From positions 1,302,001 through 1,366,000 of the forward strand of contig NZ_LT827015.1 in assembly GCF_900169075.1 (NCBI RefSeq): a stretch of 64,000 bases of DNA. Direction: 5' to 3'. Of this stretch, positions 8,576 to 17,589 are shown piece after piece. The notes below the pieces were generated by a model. That model searched no databases. It saw only the letters and a program-made list of their open reading frames with translations, and was not told the origin of the DNA. Position 1 is the stretch's first letter, and the number at the start of each line of letters is the position of its first letter. The stretch is from Chryseobacterium phocaeense. Lineage in GTDB: Bacteria; Bacteroidota; Bacteroidia; Flavobacteriales; Weeksellaceae. A program made the translations under genes and the position numbers.

Positions 8576-8583
8576 TAGTTTTG
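8576..8583 (+). promoter_or_regulatory. -7 promoter element
   Basis: TAGTTTTG matches TAnnTTTG, 24 nt before the ATG at 8607. It supports that start over an upstream in-frame codon at 8559. Confidence 0.55.
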
Positions 8584-8606
8584 CAGAGTCTAATAAATCA
8601 AGAAAA

Positions 8607-10760
8607 ATGAAGAAAAAACTACTTACAATTGCGGCATTGGCTATGGTTGCCGGATTTAGTGTACAGGCACAGACTTTTTTATTCAATAAAAACTCTTCCT
8701 GGAGCTATAAAGACAATAACCAGGCGCTTGCAGATACCTGGAAAGGTCAGACATTTGATATTTCAAGCTGGACGGTTGGAAACGGACCTCTCGGATACGG
8801 AGATCCTGTAACTACCACTCTTAACTCCGGTCTTACTGCTGCTTATTTTGCCAAGGATTTTGTTGTAGATCTTGCAACACTTTCAGATAATATGGAACTG
8901 GGTGTGATGAGAGATGACGGAATCGTGGTGTATCTTAACGGAGTGGAAGTGGTAAGAGATAATATGCCTGCCGGAACTATTGCTTTCAACACGCCTTCCA
9001 GTACAACGATAGACGGTTCAGCAGAAAGTGTTTATAATATTTTTTCTATTCCAAAGTCTAAATTTGTAAACGGAACCAACAGGATTTCTGTAGAACTTCA
9101 CAACAGAACCGGAGCCAGTTCAGATCTTAGAATTGATGCTTATTTAAAAACAACTACCCCGGTGGTCGTTAATCCCGGATGTACAGGAACACACATCAGC
9201 TGTTTTACATCCATTGTTCCGACCACGCAGACTAATAAACTGATCATTCCTGCGGAACATAAATACCAGTTGATCTTAAAAGAAGGAGATAACTATACCG
9301 AAGGAGGCGGAATGGTAGGCGGCCAGAATGACTTTACCGGATATGTTGCCAAATCCGGAAGCAGTACCAACGGATATCTTTCCGTGAACCACGAAACCAA
9401 TCCGGGCGGGGTTACCATGGCTGAAATCAATTACAATACAACCACAAAACTTTGGCAGCTTACACGATCGAGAGCAGTAAGCTTCTCAGATCCAAGTCTG
9501 GTTCAGACCATCAGAAACTGTTCAGGAGGAGTTACTCCATGGGGAACTATTGTTACTGCAGAAGAATCGGTAACCTCCAATGATGTAAACAGTGATGGGT
9601 ATAAAGATTACGGGTGGTTAGTGGAAATTGACCCGGTTACAGCACAGGTTTCTTCCAAGAACCCGGATGGATCCAAAGGAAAACTATGGCAGATGGGGAT
9701 TATGAACCACGAAAATGTAGTGGTAAATAATGCCGGAACAACGGCGTACTACGGAGAAGACGGTGGAACTCACATGGTGTACAAATATGTAATGGATACT
9801 CCTAATGATCTTTCTTCAGGAAACCTTTATGTGTTAAAACTCGATCAGGGATTAAGCACTTCAGGAGATCCGGTAGGAACTACAGCAACATGGGTACAGG
9901 TACCTAATAAAATAAAAGCTGACCAAAACAATACAACAGCACTTGCCAATTCCTTAGGAGGAACCAGGTTTAATGGGGTGGAAGATGTAGACATCAGTCC
10001 GTTAGACGGAAAGATCTACTTTACAGCAAAAGGGTTGGATAAAGTATACCGTCTTCAGGACAACGGAACCACGGCTTCTCAGGTAGAAACATTTGTAGGA
10101 GGAGCTTCTACAGGTTATTCTTTCAACACGCCGCAGGGAATGAAAACGGAAGCATGGGGAGATGGAAATGATAACCTTACTTTCGATGAGCTTGGAAACC
10201 TTTGGGTACTTCAGGACGGAGGAAAGAATTACATCTGGGTTATTGCTCCGGACCATACACAGGCTAATCCTAAAGTAAGACTTTTCGCTTCTATGCCTGC
10301 AGGATCAGAACCTACAGGACTGACATTTACTCCTGATCATAAATTCGGTTTCTTCTCAATCCAGCACCCGGATTCTACGATTTCCACGGATATTGATGCC
10401 ACAGGAAATACCATTGATTACAGAGGGAAATCCGCTACCATTGTTGTTGCTCTAAAGCAAAATTTAGGAACAGCCGGTTCATTGGGAACAGTTGAAACCC
10501 AAAATGCAGAAAATACAGTGGAGGTGGCTCCGAATCCTACTTCGGGAATGGTAAAAATCACTTCTCCTAAAGGATTGAAGGATATCTCAGTGACAGCTTA
10601 CAGTATGGACGGAAAGATCGTTTACTCGAAGAAATTCAGTGGAGTAAACAGGCTGTTGGATCTGGATTTTACCCACCAGCTTGAAGCATCCCGTATTCTG
10701 GTTCTGAATATTGAAGCCGAAGGAGGTTTCCAGAAAACGGTGAAACTATTAAAAAAATAA
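8607..10760 (+). CDS. PhoX-like (DUF839) protein exported by T9SS
   Basis: A 717-residue secreted protein. Residues 1-22 form a signal peptide ending SVQAQ. Residues about 25-190 look like a beta-sandwich domain. From about 190 to 625 the PhoX/DUF839 beta-propeller follows, with SVNHETNPGG, TPWGTIVTAEES, MNHENVVV, YYGEDGG, RFNGVEDVDI and DELGNLWVLQDGG, which carry the acidic and metal-binding residues of this calcium/iron-dependent phosphatase family. The last 75 residues are a T9SS type A sorting domain (VAPNPTSGMV, then YSMDGKIV, ending TVKLLKK). Alkaline phosphatase or phosphodiesterase activity on the cell surface is inferred. The hairpin after the gene separates it from the LRR gene. Confidence 0.87.
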   Translation: MKKKLLTIAALAMVAGFSVQAQTFLFNKNSSWSYKDNNQALADTWKGQTFDISSWTVGNGPLGYGDPVTTTLNSGLTAAYFAKDFVVDLATLSDNMELGVMRDDGIVVYLNGVEVVRDNMPAGTIAFNTPSSTTIDGSAESVYNIFSIPKSKFVNGTNRISVELHNRTGASSDLRIDAYLKTTTPVVVNPGCTGTHISCFTSIVPTTQTNKLIIPAEHKYQLILKEGDNYTEGGGMVGGQNDFTGYVAKSGSSTNGYLSVNHETNPGGVTMAEINYNTTTKLWQLTRSRAVSFSDPSLVQTIRNCSGGVTPWGTIVTAEESVTSNDVNSDGYKDYGWLVEIDPVTAQVSSKNPDGSKGKLWQMGIMNHENVVVNNAGTTAYYGEDGGTHMVYKYVMDTPNDLSSGNLYVLKLDQGLSTSGDPVGTTATWVQVPNKIKADQNNTTALANSLGGTRFNGVEDVDISPLDGKIYFTAKGLDKVYRLQDNGTTASQVETFVGGASTGYSFNTPQGMKTEAWGDGNDNLTFDELGNLWVLQDGGKNYIWVIAPDHTQANPKVRLFASMPAGSEPTGLTFTPDHKFGFFSIQHPDSTISTDIDATGNTIDYRGKSATIVVALKQNLGTAGSLGTVETQNAENTVEVAPNPTSGMVKITSPKGLKDISVTAYSMDGKIVYSKKFSGVNRLLDLDFTHQLEASRILVLNIEAEGGFQKTVKLLKK

Positions 10761-10773
10761 ATTATTAATACCT

Positions 10774-10809
10774 GTTTCGGGTGCGGCGGCGAAGCCGCCG
10801 CCCCGAAAC
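10774..10809. terminator. GC-rich hairpin
   Basis: Arms gtttcgggtgcggcggc and gccgccgccccgaaac pair with one bulge around the loop gaa. The hairpin lies between the PhoX-like gene and the ATG of the LRR gene only 8 bp downstream, so it may also affect translation of the LRR gene. Confidence 0.65.
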
Positions 10810-10817
10810 TTATTCTT

Positions 10818-11717
10818 ATGAAAAAAATTGTCCTGTTTATTTCTATCCTCTCTATCAGCTTTGCAAAAGCACAGATTGATCCTGTAAAATATCCTACATT
10901 TACAAGCATCGATGAGGCGTTAAAAAGCCCGAAACCTGTATATAGTATGAGTTTCAGGGAAAAAGGACTCTTTAACCTGCCTCCACGGATCTTAGAGCTG
11001 AAATCCCTATTTTTCCTGAATATCATGGGAAATAAGCTTGAAAAAATGGATCAGGAAATTTTTGCTTTAACTGACCTGGAAATCCTGAATGTAAATGAAA
11101 ACAGCATCAAGTATATCCCGGATGACATCGGGAAACTGACCAGGCTCAATACATTCTCGATGAACCTCAATGGCCTGACAAGCATTAATCCTAATGTTTC
11201 AAAACTTCAAAACTTAAAAGCAGTTCATTTTGATGCCAACAACCTGAATGTTTTTCCAGAAGCATTGATGGAAATCCCGGCTTTGGAGGAAATTAACCTT
11301 CAGGGAAACCAGATCAGCAGTATTGCAGATCGTTTGTACAGAATAAAGAATTTAAAATTCCTGAATTTGTCTGAAAACCAGATTAATGATCTCGGGAATC
11401 TGTCATTTCCTAAAAACCTGAAATATCTGGAACTTCAGCAGAATGCAATCATAAAACTGCCGGAAAACCTGTTCAGGATACAGAACCTGGAATTCCTGAA
11501 CGTAAGCAATAATCATCTTGAAGAAATTTCCCCCGCAATAAAGGGATTGAAAAACATAGTCAGCATGAATCTGGCTAATAATAATCTGAAAGACCTTCCT
11601 GTGGAAATCGGACAGCTGAAAAAGCTGAAGACCCTGATCCTGACCGGAAACCCAATAGAAAAAATAAAGATTGAACGATTGAAAAACCTTATGCCGGAAA
11701 CCCAGATCTATTTCTAG
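10818..11717 (+). CDS. Leucine-rich repeat protein, exported
   Basis: A 299-residue protein with signal peptide (ending FAKAQ) and about nine leucine-rich repeats from residue 45 to the end, of the LxxLxxLxLxxNxL type (for example LEILNVNENSIKYIPDDIGKL and LKTLILTGNPIEKI). There is no sorting domain or membrane anchor, so a periplasmic or outer-membrane-associated location is likely. LRR proteins bind other proteins; the partner is unknown. The gene ends 3 bp before the convergent SUI1-like gene. Confidence 0.85.
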   Translation: MKKIVLFISILSISFAKAQIDPVKYPTFTSIDEALKSPKPVYSMSFREKGLFNLPPRILELKSLFFLNIMGNKLEKMDQEIFALTDLEILNVNENSIKYIPDDIGKLTRLNTFSMNLNGLTSINPNVSKLQNLKAVHFDANNLNVFPEALMEIPALEEINLQGNQISSIADRLYRIKNLKFLNLSENQINDLGNLSFPKNLKYLELQQNAIIKLPENLFRIQNLEFLNVSNNHLEEISPAIKGLKNIVSMNLANNNLKDLPVEIGQLKKLKTLILTGNPIEKIKIERLKNLMPETQIYF

Positions 11718-11719
11718 AC

Positions 11720-12043
11720 CTATCCGCCGACTCTTTTGGTTTTATATCCCATTTCTTTAAGGATATTCATTATCTTATCACGATTATCGCCCTGAATAAT
11801 GATCGTTCCATCTTTCTCTGAACCGCCTATTCCCAAGGTGGTTTTTATTTTTTTAGAGATTTTCTTTAAATCTTCCTCACTGCCTTCCCAGCCTTCAACA
11901 ATCGTTACAGGCTTACCGTTTCGGCCTTTTTTCTCAAATTTGCATACCAGGGGTTCCTGCTGCTTAAATTCTTCTTTAGGCATCTCAAAATCCTGTTCTT
12001 CGTGCTCAGGAAAAAGGTTCTTTAACTGATCTCGTAAATCCAT
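11720..12043 (-). CDS. SUI1/eIF1-like translation factor (YciH family)
   Basis: A 107-residue cytosolic protein of the eIF1/SUI1 family, which in bacteria (YciH) acts in start-site fidelity or as a translation inhibitor under stress. The second half carries the family signature: RNGKPVTIVEGWEG, KKIKTTLGIGGSEKDGTIIIQGD and a C-terminal MGYKTKRVGG. The first 40 residues are acidic and low in complexity. A TAnnTTTG element ends only 5 nt before the ATG, so the mRNA is predicted to be leaderless. Confidence 0.9.
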   Translation of the reverse strand: MDLRDQLKNLFPEHEEQDFEMPKEEFKQQEPLVCKFEKKGRNGKPVTIVEGWEGSEEDLKKISKKIKTTLGIGGSEKDGTIIIQGDNRDKIMNILKEMGYKTKRVGG

Positions 12044-12047
12044 ACAG

Positions 12048-12055
12048 CAAAATTA
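12048..12055 (-). promoter_or_regulatory. -7 element predicting a leaderless mRNA
   Basis: Minus-strand TAATTTTG lies immediately before the SUI1-like ATG (5 nt from the G to the A of ATG). Confidence 0.55.
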
Positions 12056-12196
12056 AATTTTTAAACACAAATATCATCAATATTTTATCACAAATAACTG
12101 CAATCATTCACATCAGTAAACGATATCCCTGTGTGAAAATCTGCGTAAAAAAGATAATCAGCACGCGAATAATTCGTCCATTCATCGGAAATTAGG

Positions 12197-12204
12197 TAAA
12201 TTTG
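12197..12204 (+). promoter_or_regulatory. -7 promoter element of gpmI
   Basis: TAAATTTG lies 22 nt before the ATG at 12226. It overlaps an in-frame TTG at 12202, which is therefore unlikely to be the start. Confidence 0.6.
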
Positions 12205-12225
12205 TGTAACAAAAAGTTATACAAA

Positions 12226-13767
12226 ATGTCAAAAAAAGCAATATTAGCAATCCTTGACGGATGGGGGCTGGGAACAAATCCTGAGGTTTCTGCACTAGAC
12301 AAAGCAAACACTCCATTTATAGACAGTTGTTATCAAAAATTTCCACATACCACACTTGAAGCCAGCGGCCTGGCTGTAGGACTTCCCGCAGGACAAATGG
12401 GGAATTCTGAAGTAGGACATATGAATTTAGGAGCAGGAAGAGTAGTGTATCAGAATCTTGTAAAGCTGAATATGGCGGTTGAAAACGGAACACTGGGACA
12501 GCAGCAGGTCATTCAGGATGCTTTCGCATATGCTAAAAGAGAAAATAAAAAACTCCACTTTATCGGATTGGTTTCCAACGGAGGAGTACATTCACATATC
12601 AATCATTTAAAAGGTTTATTAACCGCTGCCCATGAGTTTGGAATGCACGAGAATGTTTTTGTCCATGCATTTACGGACGGCAGGGACTGTGATCCGCATT
12701 CAGGATTAGGTTTTATAGAAGATCTTCAGGACCATATGCAGAAAACAGTGGGAAAACTGGCCACCGTGATCGGAAGATATTATGCGATGGACCGTGATAA
12801 AAGATGGGAACGGGTAAAACTCGCTTATGATGCCATGGTGGAAGGTGTTGGCCTGCAAACTACAGATGCGTTGGCTGCCATTAAATCTTCTTATGATAAT
12901 AATGTGACAGACGAATTTTTAAAGCCGATTATCCTCGTTAATACGACAGCAACTGGTAATGTAGTTCCTGTAGCTAAAATTATAGATGATGATGTGGTGA
13001 TCTGCTTCAATTTCCGTACAGACAGAGGACGTGAGATCACCGAAGTTCTATGCCAGAAGGATTTCCCTGAGTATTTTATGCGGAAGCTGAACCTTCATTA
13101 TATTACTTTAACGAATTATGACAAAACCTTCCGGAACGTACAGGTGGTATTTGACGAAGAAGTATTAAAGGAAACGATGGGGGAAATCCTTGAAAGAAAC
13201 GGAAAAACCCAGATCAGAATTGCGGAAACAGAAAAATATCCCCACGTGACTTTCTTCTTTTCAGGAGGAAGAGAAGAGGAATTTGTAGGCGAAAGAAGAC
13301 TGCTTTGCCCAAGTCCCAAAGATGTTCCTACCTACGATCTGAAGCCTGAAATGTCAGCGTACGATATCACCAATGTTATCGTTCCCGAACTGGAAAACGG
13401 AACGGCAGATTTTGTTTGTCTGAATTTCGCCAATACCGATATGGTAGGGCATACAGGTGTTTTTGAAGCAGCCGTAAAAGCTGCGGAAACGGTAGATAAA
13501 TGCATCGAGAAAGTGGCTACGGCAGCGTACGAGAATGGATATGCAGTTTTCATTCTGGCAGACCACGGAAACTCAGATGTAATGATCAATCCGGATGGAA
13601 CCCCAAATACCCAGCATTCTACAAACCTTGTCCCGTTCATTGTAATGGATAAAGACCATACCTGGAATTTAAAACCCGGAAAACTGGGTGATGTGGCTCC
13701 AACCATTCTGAAAGTAATGGGTGTGGAAATTCCGGAAGTAATGACAGGAGACATTTTAGTAAGTTAA
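12226..13767 (+). CDS. gpmI: 2,3-bisphosphoglycerate-independent phosphoglycerate mutase
   Basis: Glycolytic enzyme that interconverts 3- and 2-phosphoglycerate using two manganese ions. The 513-residue length is standard. The alkaline-phosphatase-like metal core is visible: LDGWGLG near the N-terminus, the nucleophile serine in MGNSEVGHMNLGAGR, HAFTDGRD, GRYYAMDRDKRW, and the C-terminal NTDMVGHTG, ILADHGNSD and NTQHSTNLVPF. The gene stands alone between a -7 element upstream and a small dyad downstream. Confidence 0.97.
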   Translation: MSKKAILAILDGWGLGTNPEVSALDKANTPFIDSCYQKFPHTTLEASGLAVGLPAGQMGNSEVGHMNLGAGRVVYQNLVKLNMAVENGTLGQQQVIQDAFAYAKRENKKLHFIGLVSNGGVHSHINHLKGLLTAAHEFGMHENVFVHAFTDGRDCDPHSGLGFIEDLQDHMQKTVGKLATVIGRYYAMDRDKRWERVKLAYDAMVEGVGLQTTDALAAIKSSYDNNVTDEFLKPIILVNTTATGNVVPVAKIIDDDVVICFNFRTDRGREITEVLCQKDFPEYFMRKLNLHYITLTNYDKTFRNVQVVFDEEVLKETMGEILERNGKTQIRIAETEKYPHVTFFFSGGREEEFVGERRLLCPSPKDVPTYDLKPEMSAYDITNVIVPELENGTADFVCLNFANTDMVGHTGVFEAAVKAAETVDKCIEKVATAAYENGYAVFILADHGNSDVMINPDGTPNTQHSTNLVPFIVMDKDHTWNLKPGKLGDVAPTILKVMGVEIPEVMTGDILVS

Positions 13768-13889
13768 ATATTCAATAATATTGTCATAAAAATGTCGTTA
13801 TGGTATCATTGGCGGTATTTTTGTATGATTTATATCAGACATTGGATGAGACGCATATGTTATTATGCGTTAAATAATAAATAAATCAT

Positions 13890-13897
13890 ATCTTTGC
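13890..13897 (+). promoter_or_regulatory. -7 promoter element of the desaturase
   Basis: TATCTTTG lies 23 nt before the ATG. Just upstream (about 13851-13870) is a small dyad acgcata/tatgcgt that could be an operator or the end of the gpmI transcript. Confidence 0.55.
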
Positions 13898-13919
13898 AAA
13901 TTAAAATCTATTTAGTAAA

Positions 13920-14900
13920 ATGTATCAAAAGCTTGTTAGGAAAGAAGTAATGGGAATATTGGAAAAGGAGGTCGGTTCTTTTCTGGATAAATTTTTAACG
14001 CCAATTGAAAAAATCTGGCAGCCTTCCGACTACCTTCCGGATCCTTCAAGCGCTGATTTTAAATATGACTTGGAAGAAATTCAGACGTTTGCCCGCGAAA
14101 TGCCTTACGACCTGTTTGTAACCCTGATCGGAGACTGTATTACAGAAGAAGCTCTTCCGTCTTACGAATCCTGGCTGATGGGGGTAGACGGAGTAGATCA
14201 GGAGCAGAAAGAAATCGGCTGGGCCAACTGGGTAAGAGCCTGGACTGCCGAAGAAAACAGACACGGAGATCTTTTGAGTAAATATCTTTACCTGTGTGGA
14301 AGAGTAAATATGAGAGAAGTAGAAGTGACCACTCAATATCTGATTAATGACGGTTTTGATTTGGGAACCAGTATGGATCCATACAGAAATTTCGTGTACA
14401 CAAGTTTTCAGGAAACAGCCACCAATATCTCTCACAGAAGGGTAGGTACATTGGCCAAACAGTCCGGAAACGGAAAACTGGCGAAAATGTGCGGAGTGAT
14501 TGCAGCAGATGAGGCAAGACACGCAAAAGCATACAAGCATTTCGTAGCCAAAATCCTTGAAATAGACCCGTCTGAAATGATTCTTGCCTTTGAAGATATG
14601 ATGCGTAAAAAGATCGTAATGCCGGCTCACATGATGAGACAGTCCGGTCAGAAAGCAGGCGAACTTTGGGGACATTTCTCAGATGCAGCACAGAGATGTA
14701 TGGTTTATACAGGCCAAGATTATATCAATATCATGAAAGACCTGCTGGATGAATGGAAGATTGAGCACATAAAAGGTCTTAATGAAAAAGCAGAGAAAGC
14801 TCAGGAATATCTGATGAAACTGCCTGCAAGACTTCAGAAAATTACGGACAGAATTTCTACTCCGGACCTTCAGTTCCAGTTCAATTGGGTGAAAAGTTAG
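13920..14900 (+). CDS. Acyl-ACP desaturase (plant-type, soluble di-iron)
   Basis: A 326-residue soluble desaturase that inserts a cis double bond into acyl-ACP using oxygen and ferredoxin, adjusting membrane fluidity. The di-iron ligands of the stearoyl-ACP desaturase family are present: Glu in CITEEALPSY, EENRHGD near residue 111, Glu in SFQETATNISH, and DEARH near residue 197. The AWTAEENRHG and RVGTLAKQSGN segments are typical. It is transcribed alone with a strong terminator after it. The regiochemistry (delta-9 or other) cannot be read from the sequence. Confidence 0.93.
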   Translation: MYQKLVRKEVMGILEKEVGSFLDKFLTPIEKIWQPSDYLPDPSSADFKYDLEEIQTFAREMPYDLFVTLIGDCITEEALPSYESWLMGVDGVDQEQKEIGWANWVRAWTAEENRHGDLLSKYLYLCGRVNMREVEVTTQYLINDGFDLGTSMDPYRNFVYTSFQETATNISHRRVGTLAKQSGNGKLAKMCGVIAADEARHAKAYKHFVAKILEIDPSEMILAFEDMMRKKIVMPAHMMRQSGQKAGELWGHFSDAAQRCMVYTGQDYINIMKDLLDEWKIEHIKGLNEKAEKAQEYLMKLPARLQKITDRISTPDLQFQFNWVKS

Positions 14901-14926
14901 TCTTACGGACCATAATTATACAACTT

Positions 14927-14954
14927 AAGAGTGCCACTGTTTTTTGGCACTCTT
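14927..14954 (+). terminator. Intrinsic terminator of the desaturase
   Basis: Stem aagagtgcca/tggcactctt with an 8-nt loop followed by a T-run. Confidence 0.85.
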
Positions 14955-14963
14955 TTTATTTCT

Positions 14964-14971
14964 TATCTTTG
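14964..14971 (+). promoter_or_regulatory. -7 promoter element
   Basis: TATCTTTG, 22 nt before the ATG of the HAD-like gene. Confidence 0.55.
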
Positions 14972-14992
14972 CACAGCTAAAAAAACAACAAA

Positions 14993-15424
14993 ATGTTAAA
15001 TAATAAAAAAATTGCTGTAGATTTTGACGGAACTATTGTGGATGATGCATACCCGGCAATTGGGAAAGCAAAAATATTCGCTTTCGAAACATTAAGAAAA
15101 CTTCAGGCAGAAGGATACAGACTTATCCTTTGGACATATAGACACGGAAAAACTTTAGATGAAGCCGTAGAATTCTGTAAGCAGAATGGCGTTGAGTTCT
15201 ATGCGGTGAATTCAAGTTTTGAAGGAGAAATTTTTGATTCCGAGAACCAATCCAGAAAACTGGATGCAGACTGGTTCATTGATGACAGAAATTTAGGAGG
15301 GTTTCCGGGCTGGGGAGAAATCTACAACATTATCCAGGAAAGAATAGAATTCAGGGTAGAAGGAAAAGAAGTTCTGGCTTATTCCAAACTTAAAAAAGAA
15401 AAGAAAAAAGGACTTTTCTGGTAG
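14993..15424 (+). CDS. HAD-like hydrolase, BT0820 type
   Basis: A 143-residue cytosolic protein of the small HAD group named after Bacteroides BT0820. HAD motif I is present near the N-terminus (VDFDGTIVDD), followed by LILWTYRHGKTLDEAVEFC and the acidic motif ADWFIDDRNLGG that would complete the magnesium site. The protein lacks a cap domain. The substrate is unknown. The C-terminal residues (KLKKEKKKGLFW) form a basic tail. A low-complexity intergenic segment of ttgttac-type text follows. Confidence 0.85.
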   Translation: MLNNKKIAVDFDGTIVDDAYPAIGKAKIFAFETLRKLQAEGYRLILWTYRHGKTLDEAVEFCKQNGVEFYAVNSSFEGEIFDSENQSRKLDADWFIDDRNLGGFPGWGEIYNIIQERIEFRVEGKEVLAYSKLKKEKKKGLFW

Positions 15425-15519
15425 ACAAATAATATAACAATTTAATAGTATAACAATGGAACAATAATGACTTATGACATTGTTACACTGGTACATCAAT
15501 ACATTGGTAAATTAATACA
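15425..15519. repeat. Low-complexity ataacaat/ttgttac-type repeat DNA
   Basis: Imperfect units of tataacaat, aacaatgg and acattgttacactgg fill the gap between two genes. Very similar text occurs at 31169-31244, indicating a dispersed low-complexity family. No promoter element was identified in it. Confidence 0.65.
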
Positions 15520-16329
15520 ATGATTCAATTAAAAACAATAGAGGAGCTCCGCCTGATGAAGGAGAGTGCGCATCTGGTTTCCAAAACACTGGGAATGCTG
15601 GCCAAAGAAATAAAACCGGGAATCAATACACTATATCTTGATAAGCTTGCCCATGATTTTATTAAAGATCACGGTGCTGAACCTGCTTTTTTAGGATACG
15701 GAGGTTTCCCGAATTCTTTGTGTATTTCCCCGAATGATCAGGTCGTACACGGTTTTCCAAACAATGATATTATCAAAGAAGGAGATGTTCTTTCTGTAGA
15801 CTGTGGAGTAATTCTTAACGGCTTCGTAGGAGATCACGCTTACACATTTGAGATCGGAGAAGTAAAGCCGGAGGTTAAAAAATTGCTGCAGGTAACCAAA
15901 GAATCCCTTTACAAAGGAATTGAGCAATGCATGAGAGGAAAAAGAATCGGGGATATTTCCCACGCGATTCAGGCGCATTGCGAAAAAGAAGGTTACGGTG
16001 TAGTGAGAGAGCTTGTAGGACATGGTTTGGGAAGAAAGATGCATGAGGATCCACAGGTTCCGAACTACGGAAAGCAGGGAAGCGGAAAAGTCATCAAAGA
16101 CGGTTTAGCGATCGCTATTGAGCCGATGGTAAACCTTGGAACAGAAAAAGTAAAATTCCATAACGACGGCTGGACGGTAACTACCCTGGATAACCTGCCT
16201 TCTGCCCATTTTGAGCACGATGTAGCGGTGATCAATGGTAAACCGGTATTACTTTCCACATTCAAATACGTTTATGAGGCCTTAGGTATTGTAAGCGATG
16301 AAGAGAAGCCATTCCAACTGGATTTTTAA
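15520..16329 (+). CDS. map: Methionine aminopeptidase, type I
   Basis: Removes N-terminal methionine from nascent proteins; cytosolic, two metal ions. The 269-residue protein has the type I pita-bread fold signatures: HGAEPAFLGYGGFPNSLCIS, metal ligands in SVDCGV and FVGDHAYTF, His in GHGLGRKMHEDPQVPNYG, and Glu in AIEPMVN and HFEHDVAVI. There is no N-terminal zinc-finger extension. Its stop overlaps the start of the methyltransferase gene by one base (taATG), so the pair is translationally coupled. Confidence 0.96.
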   Translation: MIQLKTIEELRLMKESAHLVSKTLGMLAKEIKPGINTLYLDKLAHDFIKDHGAEPAFLGYGGFPNSLCISPNDQVVHGFPNNDIIKEGDVLSVDCGVILNGFVGDHAYTFEIGEVKPEVKKLLQVTKESLYKGIEQCMRGKRIGDISHAIQAHCEKEGYGVVRELVGHGLGRKMHEDPQVPNYGKQGSGKVIKDGLAIAIEPMVNLGTEKVKFHNDGWTVTTLDNLPSAHFEHDVAVINGKPVLLSTFKYVYEALGIVSDEEKPFQLDF

Positions 16330-17096
16330 TGAAGAAAGTAACCAAACTTTTACTCAATAAAATACCCCGCCCGATGCTGATCAAAATGAGCATCTGGGCG
16401 AGGCCATTGATTTATCAGTTCTTCAAAGGTGACCAGTTTTTTGATCCTATTGACGGGAAATCTTACCGGAAATTCCTTCCTTACGGATACGGAAAGCAGC
16501 GTGAAAATGCATTGTCTCCGGGGACTTTAAGCCTTGAAAGACACCGCCAGATGTGGCTGTATTTGCAGAATGAGACTGATTTTTTCATCAAAAATGCGAA
16601 AGTTCTCCATATCGCTCCCGAGCAGGAGTTTTTGAGGAAATTCAAGATGATGAAAAACCTGGATTATATTTCTGCAGACCTGTTTTCGCCCATTGTGGAT
16701 GTGAAAGCGGATATCCTTGAACTGCCGTTTGCGGATGAAAGCTTTGATATTATCTTTTGCAATCATGTCCTGGAACATATCGTAGATGATGCAAAGGCCA
16801 TCAGTGAGCTGTACAGGGTGATGAGGCCCGGAGGCTGGGGAATTTTCCAGGTTCCGATGAGGAATTCCTTAGAAAAAACCTATGAAGATTTTTCCATTAC
16901 TGATCCTAAAGAGCGCCAGAAACATTTTGGGCAGTACGATCACGTCCGCTGGTATGGAATGGATTATTTCGACCGTTTAAGAAAGGCGGGTTTTGAAACA
17001 GAACCTAATTTCTATTCGAAGAATTTTTCAGAAGAAGAAATTAAAAAATACGGCTTAAGAGAAAACGAAATCTTACCCGTGGTTTTCAAAAAATAA
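16329..17096 (+). CDS. Class I SAM-dependent methyltransferase
   Basis: A 255-residue protein with methyltransferase motifs: the SAM-binding strand KVLHIAPEQEF at about residue 93, ADLFSPIVDVKADILELPF, then SFDIIFCNHVLEHIVDD and the post-motif RVMRPGGWGIFQVP. The glycine-rich motif I is replaced by HIAPEQ, as in a subset of flavobacterial methyltransferases. The substrate is unknown. It is coupled to map and ended by a bidirectional terminator. Confidence 0.87.
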   Translation: MKKVTKLLLNKIPRPMLIKMSIWARPLIYQFFKGDQFFDPIDGKSYRKFLPYGYGKQRENALSPGTLSLERHRQMWLYLQNETDFFIKNAKVLHIAPEQEFLRKFKMMKNLDYISADLFSPIVDVKADILELPFADESFDIIFCNHVLEHIVDDAKAISELYRVMRPGGWGIFQVPMRNSLEKTYEDFSITDPKERQKHFGQYDHVRWYGMDYFDRLRKAGFETEPNFYSKNFSEEEIKKYGLRENEILPVVFKK

Positions 17097-17099
17097 AAC

Positions 17100-17135
17100 A
17101 ATAAACCCGTCTTTAAAGCAAAGGACGGGTTTATT
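17100..17135. terminator. Bidirectional terminator
   Basis: Arms aataaacccgtc and gacgggtttatt around a 12-nt loop, with A/T runs on both sides, between the convergent methyltransferase and SMR transporter genes. Confidence 0.8.
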
Positions 17136-17162
17136 TAATATAGATAGAAATTGTTTTCGGTC

Positions 17163-17489
17163 TTAGTGGGAAACAGATTTTAAACCTACTACGGAACCGA
17201 TTAAGGTAACAATGAAAAATATCCTCCAGAAGCTTACGGGATCCTTAAAAAAGAAAATTCCCATAAGAGCGGTTCCTACAGCGCCTATTCCGGTCCAGAC
17301 CGCATAAGCCGTCCCGATAGGCAGGGTTTGTGTAGCCTTGATAAGCAGCAGCATACTAATGGTCATAGTAACGAGGAATCCTGCATACCAGTAGTACATC
17401 TCAGATCCGGAAGTTTCTTTTGCTTTTCCTAAACAGGAAGCGAAGGCGACCTCAAATAACCCGGCGATGATTAAAATAATCCAATTCAT
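17163..17489 (-). CDS. Small multidrug resistance transporter, SugE/Gdx-like
   Basis: A 108-residue, four-helix inner-membrane protein of the SMR family. It starts MNWIILIIAGLFEVAFA, with the essential membrane Glu in GLFEV, and has the LPIGTAYAVWTGIGAVGTALMGI segment that marks the SMR loop and third helix. The sequence around WTGIGAVG and the short length fit SugE/Gdx (guanidinium exporters) somewhat better than EmrE, but the substrate is not certain. The start at 17489 was chosen because the eight upstream codons are poly-basic and lie outside the usual family start. Confidence 0.87.
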   Translation of the reverse strand: MNWIILIIAGLFEVAFASCLGKAKETSGSEMYYWYAGFLVTMTISMLLLIKATQTLPIGTAYAVWTGIGAVGTALMGIFFFKDPVSFWRIFFIVTLIGSVVGLKSVSH

Positions 17490-17589
17490 TTTTTTTGATT
17501 TTCTCTGCTGCAAATTTCAGCATTTAAAAAGAGAAAAAATTTTACAATTGTTAAAAAATAAATTGAATATGCACCAATTATTAACTTCC

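Noticed and set aside
12202..12225. Longer gpmI start at a TTG
   Set aside because: The codon lies inside the TAnnTTTG element; the ATG at 12226 gives the normal family N-terminus.
14046..14691. 209- and 115-codon frames opposite the desaturase
   Set aside because: The sense-strand protein has all di-iron motifs; the antisense frames are Cys/His-rich nonsense.
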